64,000 nucleotides of DNA from Stutzerimonas stutzeri (lineage in GTDB: Bacteria; Pseudomonadota; Gammaproteobacteria; Pseudomonadales; Pseudomonadaceae): the NCBI RefSeq assembly GCF_018138085.1, contig NZ_CP073105.1, positions 682,001-746,000 of the forward strand, written 5' to 3'. This document shows, piece after piece, positions 63,342 through 64,000 of this stretch. Each line of letters begins with the position of its first letter. Position 1 is the stretch's first letter. The translations under genes were made by a program, and so were the position numbers. The notes beneath the pieces are model-generated. The model saw only the letters and a list, made by a program, of their open reading frames with translations, searched no databases and was not told the DNA's origin.

Positions 63342-64000
63342 CCGATGACAATTCTTCTCAGCTGCAGGCGTCCCGTTCCGAAGGCTTGGCCCCGCTTGTC
63401 CGACTGTTTGCTCGGTTATACGCTCGCCTGTTGCCCAGACGCTTCGAGCCTCGTTGGCAAGCGCTGCGTTATTCGATCGCTGCCCTGGATGCCATCGACG
63501 AACGCGTTCTCATCAGCGATTTCTCCGGCCGACTGCAGTACCTGAACAGCCAGGCGGAGAAGATGTTCGGCCTGGGCGGTCAGCAATTGTCGCGCTATCG
63601 GCTGCAGGAGTTGCTGCCCGCGCTCGATCCGCAGGCCTTCGATGTCGATCAGGCAACCGATGTCTGCCTTCCGCCCGTACGTTTGCTGCAGGGTGGCGAG
63701 TCCCGTCTGTTTTCCATAGCTCGCGGTGCGCTACGTCTGGGGCGCGAAACGCACCCGTCCTGCTTCGTCTGGGTCATGCGCGACGTCACCCGTGAGCGAG
63801 CGGCGCAAACGGCGCTGGTGGAGCGTGAGCGCTTCTGGTCCGAGGTGCTCCGGGCGGTACCCGACACTCTATATGTGCAGGACTTGCAAAGTGGCAAGCT
63901 GGTCTACAGCAACAGCAATCTGGCTTCGCGGCTGGGCTACAGCGAGGCGGAACGCGGCGACGACGGCAATGCCTTCTGGCGGAACATCAGCCACCCCGAC
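63272..64000 (+). CDS. PAS-domain sensor protein, N-terminal part (runs off the window)
   Basis: An open frame without stop continues to the window end, giving up to 243 residues. It contains two PAS-type segments: ALDAIDERVLISDFSGRLQYLNSQ with AEKMFGL, closed by FVWVMRDVTRERAAQTALVERERF, and AVPDTLYVQDLQSGKLVYSNSN with LGYSEAER. This domain order is common in pseudomonad diguanylate cyclases, phosphodiesterases and hybrid kinases, but the output domain is beyond the window. The start is unsure: ATG 63272 has AGGG too close, while TTG 63338 would overlap the small frame before it. It is divergent from ettA. Confidence 0.75.
   Translation, partial: MLSPVHAHAAGLLSPSRTGPTVLTDDNSSQLQASRSEGLAPLVRLFARLYARLLPRRFEPRWQALRYSIAALDAIDERVLISDFSGRLQYLNSQAEKMFGLGGQQLSRYRLQELLPALDPQAFDVDQATDVCLPPVRLLQGGESRLFSIARGALRLGRETHPSCFVWVMRDVTRERAAQTALVERERFWSEVLRAVPDTLYVQDLQSGKLVYSNSNLASRLGYSEAERGDDGNAFWRNISHPD

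Overview
The window is high-GC DNA from a Pseudomonas-type gammaproteobacterium. Protein-level resemblance to Pseudomonas families and several kinds of REP-like intergenic repeat point to the Pseudomonas stutzeri (Stutzerimonas) group. The genus call is an inference from gene content, not from a database match.

Left part (1-18.5 kb): the last codons of an unidentified gene; an LTA-synthase/sulfatase-fold membrane enzyme; a decayed dihaem cytochrome c gene; trmA and an NCS2 purine permease on the minus strand. A molybdenum hydroxylase module follows: an XdhC/PaoD-like chaperone, a MocA-like cytidylyltransferase, then PaoA-, PaoB- and PaoC-like subunits. A 262-bp MITE-like element lies between the cofactor genes and the subunit genes. 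After it come an MFS exporter, a cluster of REP elements, a carboxymuconolactone-decarboxylase-fold protein, a MerR regulator, rlmG, fpr and NADP-dependent gdhA.

Central part (17.6-56.8 kb): an almost uninterrupted catabolic island for choline-O-sulfate, choline and glycine betaine. It holds a LysR regulator and choline sulfatase (betC); betA, betB and betI with a clear BetI operator; a CbcXWV/ChoXWV ABC importer with two further solute-binding proteins and an OprD-type porin; serine deaminase; and the regulator gbdR. It continues with an ETF pair, dgcB, dgcA, a small unknown protein, an M19 dipeptidase, a hot-dog thioesterase, fdhA, purU, soxG, soxA, soxD, soxB, glyA, and the divergent gbcB/gbcA. 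Read as a pathway: choline sulfate to choline (BetC), to betaine aldehyde (BetA), to glycine betaine (BetB), to dimethylglycine (GbcAB), to sarcosine (DgcAB with ETF), to glycine (SoxBDAG), to serine (GlyA), to pyruvate (SdaA/B type). FdhA and PurU handle the released formaldehyde and one-carbon units.

Right part (56.8-64 kb): gluconate kinase; the siaABCD operon (PP2C phosphatase, kinase, phospho-switch protein and diguanylate cyclase controlling c-di-GMP); ettA; and the 5' part of a PAS-domain sensor protein that runs off the window.

The least expected signals are non-coding. One is a family of two-armed heptameric repeat elements (consensus GCCTGNN, with CAGGC heptads in the left arm) at about 11.1, 23.2 and 39.7 kb. 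Others are the MITE, several REP pairs inside catabolic operons, and direct TCGCGAC repeats exactly 20 bp apart between gbcA and gbcB. DgcA also lacks the usual second cysteine of its iron-sulfur motif.
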